DNA from: Anaerococcus sp.
Lineage (GTDB): Bacteria > Bacillota > Clostridia > Tissierellales > Peptoniphilaceae
Assembly: GCA_030532385.1 (NCBI GenBank)
Contig: JAUNLG010000005.1
Coordinates: forward strand, 1 to 64,000
Length of the DNA: 64,000 nucleotides
Direction of reading: 5' to 3'
Shown here: positions 62,454 to 64,000 of the stretch, piece by piece
Layout: each line of letters begins with the position of its first letter
Position numbering within the stretch: the stretch's first letter is position 1
The notes under the pieces: generated by a model
The model's database searches: none
The model's input: only the letters and a program-made list of their open reading frames with translations
Told to the model about the DNA's origin: nothing
Position numbers and translations under genes: made by a program

Positions 62454-63800
62454 TTAATGATCTCCAAACTTATTTGTGACAAAGTCTAGGATCTCTTTTT
62501 TATCATTAGCAATTTTTCCTTCTACTATTAATTCTCCTATAAGATCAAGAACTTTTCCAATTAGAGGACCTTCTTTTAGACCTAAGGCCTTTAGGTCATG
62601 GCCATTTATCGGAAGGTTACTTGTCTTTATTGGAATATTTTCTTCTTTAATTTCTCTAAGAATCCTAAGACCTAGGTCCATATTGGATAGGTCAGGGGTT
62701 TTACTTGATCTTGTATCAGCCCTTTGTAGGTCAAATAACTTAAGGACCCCTTCTTCTCCTAGCTTTCTTAAAAGTTTTCTGATAGACTTTTTTGTATAAG
62801 TATTGGCTGAGTCCATGTGCCTTGCTACAAGAGTCTTGGCTTCTTTTATTAAATTATTTGAAAACCTTAACTTTCTAAGTCTTTTTTCTAATATATCTGC
62901 TGATAAATTTTGATGGCCAAAAAACCTCCCCTCACCATTTTCATCTATGACCATAGTTAAGGGCTTGCCTGTATCATGGAAAAGTCCTGCCAGGCGAAGG
63001 GCAAGGTCCCTAGGGAGTTTGTCTAAAACTTCTAGGCTATGGTCAAATAAGTCTAGGTGGTGGTGGCTTGATTTTTGGTCAAATCCAACCATTATAGAAA
63101 CTTCCGGGAAAATTTCCTCAAGTAATCCTAATTCTTCTAATAGCCTAAGCCCCCTAGAGGGATTTTTTGTAAGAAGAATTTTTGATATCTCATCCCTTAT
63201 CCTCTCTTTGGATATTTGATTAATAGCCTTAGCATGTTTTTTAATGGCAACTTTTAGGTTTTTTTCTATAGCAAAATCAAGTTGGCAGGCAAATCTTACT
63301 GCCCTAAGACTTCTTAAAAGGTCTTCTCTTATCCTTATGTCAGGATCTCCGACAGCCCTTATGATTTTTTTCTTTAAATCATCCCCAGCAGAGAAGGGAT
63401 CTATTATCCCTCCTTTCCCAAGAGCCATGGCATTGATAGTAAAGTCCCTCCTTAATAAGTCTTCCCTTAGGCTTTTTGAAAAATGTACTTCTTTTGGATG
63501 CCTCTGGTCTATATAAGGACCATCCGCCCTAAAAGTAGTAATTTCATAGATAAACTGTCCATCAACTACCTTTATGGTTCCAAATTTTTTTCCAATACTT
63601 ATAAGTTTTTTATCATAAAAAACTTTTTCAATATCACTAGGTCTTGCAGATGTAGCTATATCTATATCAAAAATTTCTCTTCCTAAAAGATAATCCCTAA
63701 TAGCTCCTCCAACTAGGTAGGCATCAAAGCCCTCCTTATTTAACCTATTAAGGATATTTTGATAGGGAATTTTTAGGTCTATTAAGTCTTTATTAGTCAT
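62454..63800 (-). CDS. cca: CCA tRNA nucleotidyltransferase with HD domain
   Basis: Adds or repairs the 3-prime CCA of tRNAs. The 448-residue protein has the class II nucleotidyltransferase head (AYLVGGAIRDYLLGREIFDIDIATSA, with catalytic DxD), the RRDFTINAMALG motif near residue 115, a RAVGDPDIRIREDLLRSLRAVRF segment, then an HD phosphohydrolase domain (LAGLFHDTGKP near 270). Overlaps the upstream cdaR gene by 8 nt. Confidence 0.94.
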   Translation of the reverse strand: MTNKDLIDLKIPYQNILNRLNKEGFDAYLVGGAIRDYLLGREIFDIDIATSARPSDIEKVFYDKKLISIGKKFGTIKVVDGQFIYEITTFRADGPYIDQRHPKEVHFSKSLREDLLRRDFTINAMALGKGGIIDPFSAGDDLKKKIIRAVGDPDIRIREDLLRSLRAVRFACQLDFAIEKNLKVAIKKHAKAINQISKERIRDEISKILLTKNPSRGLRLLEELGLLEEIFPEVSIMVGFDQKSSHHHLDLFDHSLEVLDKLPRDLALRLAGLFHDTGKPLTMVIDENGEGRFFGHQNLSADILEKRLRKLRFSNNLIKEAKTLVARHMDSANTYTKKSIRKLLRKLGEEGVLKLFDLQRADTRSSKTPDLSNMDLGLRILREIKEENIPIKTSNLPINGHDLKALGLKEGPLIGKVLDLIGELIVEGKIANDKKEILDFVTNKFGDH

Positions 63801-64000
63801 CTCTTTCTATTACAATCCTATAGGTGACTGCCTCTTTTCCATCATAAATCTCTACACCATCAGCTAGGTCAAGTCCTACTTCTCCACTCTTATCAGCCCT
63901 TAGGTTATTGATATTTATAGGCTTAGTTTCAATTTCCTTTATATCTTTTAGGATCTTACTTGACCCTTTGATTACAAGCTCTTTTGGAGAAAGGCTCCTA
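63793..64000 (-). CDS. CdaR/YbbR-domain protein, C-terminal fragment
   Basis: The last 68 codons of a leftward gene cut by the window edge. The reading frame gives SPKELVIKGSSKILKDI, then TKPINI and a final domain ending in RIVIERDD; this is the YbbR repeat pattern of CdaR, the membrane-anchored activator of the diadenylate cyclase CdaA. c-di-AMP synthesis genes are therefore expected just beyond the edge. It overlaps cca by 8 nt. Confidence 0.7.
   Translation of the reverse strand, partial: RSLSPKELVIKGSSKILKDIKEIETKPININNLRADKSGEVGLDLADGVEIYDGKEAVTYRIVIERDD

Overview
The window is a gene-dense, AT-rich, low-GC Gram-positive chromosome segment. The gene set is typical of an anaerobic Bacillota: class III fructose-1,6-bisphosphatase, Veg, a Trp T-box, CBS-domain family II pyrophosphatase, CdaR/YbbR, a YtrA-type GntR regulator and a fumarate-reductase-like flavolipoprotein. 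The overall flavour resembles Peptoniphilaceae (Anaerococcus-like); that placement is an inference from gene content and codon use, not a database result. No rRNA, tRNA, IS element, prophage or CRISPR array is visible, so most of the window is core chromosome.

Layout. 0-5.5 kb: nagB, tpx, a ClC-type Cl-/H+ exchanger, and an OPT-family transporter abutted by a PqqD-fold protein. A tiny promoter-ORF-terminator unit sits between nagB and tpx. 5.5-9 kb: a leftward five-gene ABC cassette (lipoprotein, anchored protein, two permeases, ATPase) whose likely promoter spacer contains an (AT)10 tract. 9-16.4 kb: rpoB-rpoC with its own promoter and terminator, detached from ribosomal protein genes. 16.7-25 kb: a membrane protein, class III fbp, a cyclophilin, a secreted SH3/lytic transglycosylase-like protein followed by GC-rich 23-nt tandem repeats, then ddl-murF-PfkB kinase. 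25-30 kb: HAD phosphatase and dCMP deaminase, a GntR-ABC operon, cardiolipin synthase. 30-41 kb: pyridoxal kinase, MATE exporter, PHP phosphoesterase, veg, M18 aminopeptidase plus htpG, Nudix, CBS-pyrophosphatase, CNNM-type protein. 41-51 kb: purine permease, T-box controlled trpP, a complete Opp/Dpp-type ABC operon preceded by an MTH1187-family protein and a second M18 aminopeptidase, xpt, cutC. 51-54 kb: FMN/FAD flavolipoprotein. 53.5-59.7 kb: tig-clpP-clpX-lon-engB. 59.9-64 kb: cdaR (partial)-cca-glycerate 2-kinase-GntP permease.

Together the genes suggest an organism that lives largely on peptides and amino acids (OPT and Opp transporters, two M18 aminopeptidases, Trp uptake under T-box control), salvages purines (NCS2 permease, xpt), and may use an extracytoplasmic organic acid as electron acceptor. 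Several start codons were moved from the longest reading frame to a downstream codon with a well-placed Shine-Dalgarno sequence; each case is stated. The observations most worth a second look are the (AT)10 promoter spacer, the 23-nt GC-rich repeat cluster, the PfkB kinase with a rewritten GAGD motif, the tiny operator-promoter-ORF-terminator unit near 1 kb, and the OPT-PqqD pair without any modification enzyme nearby.
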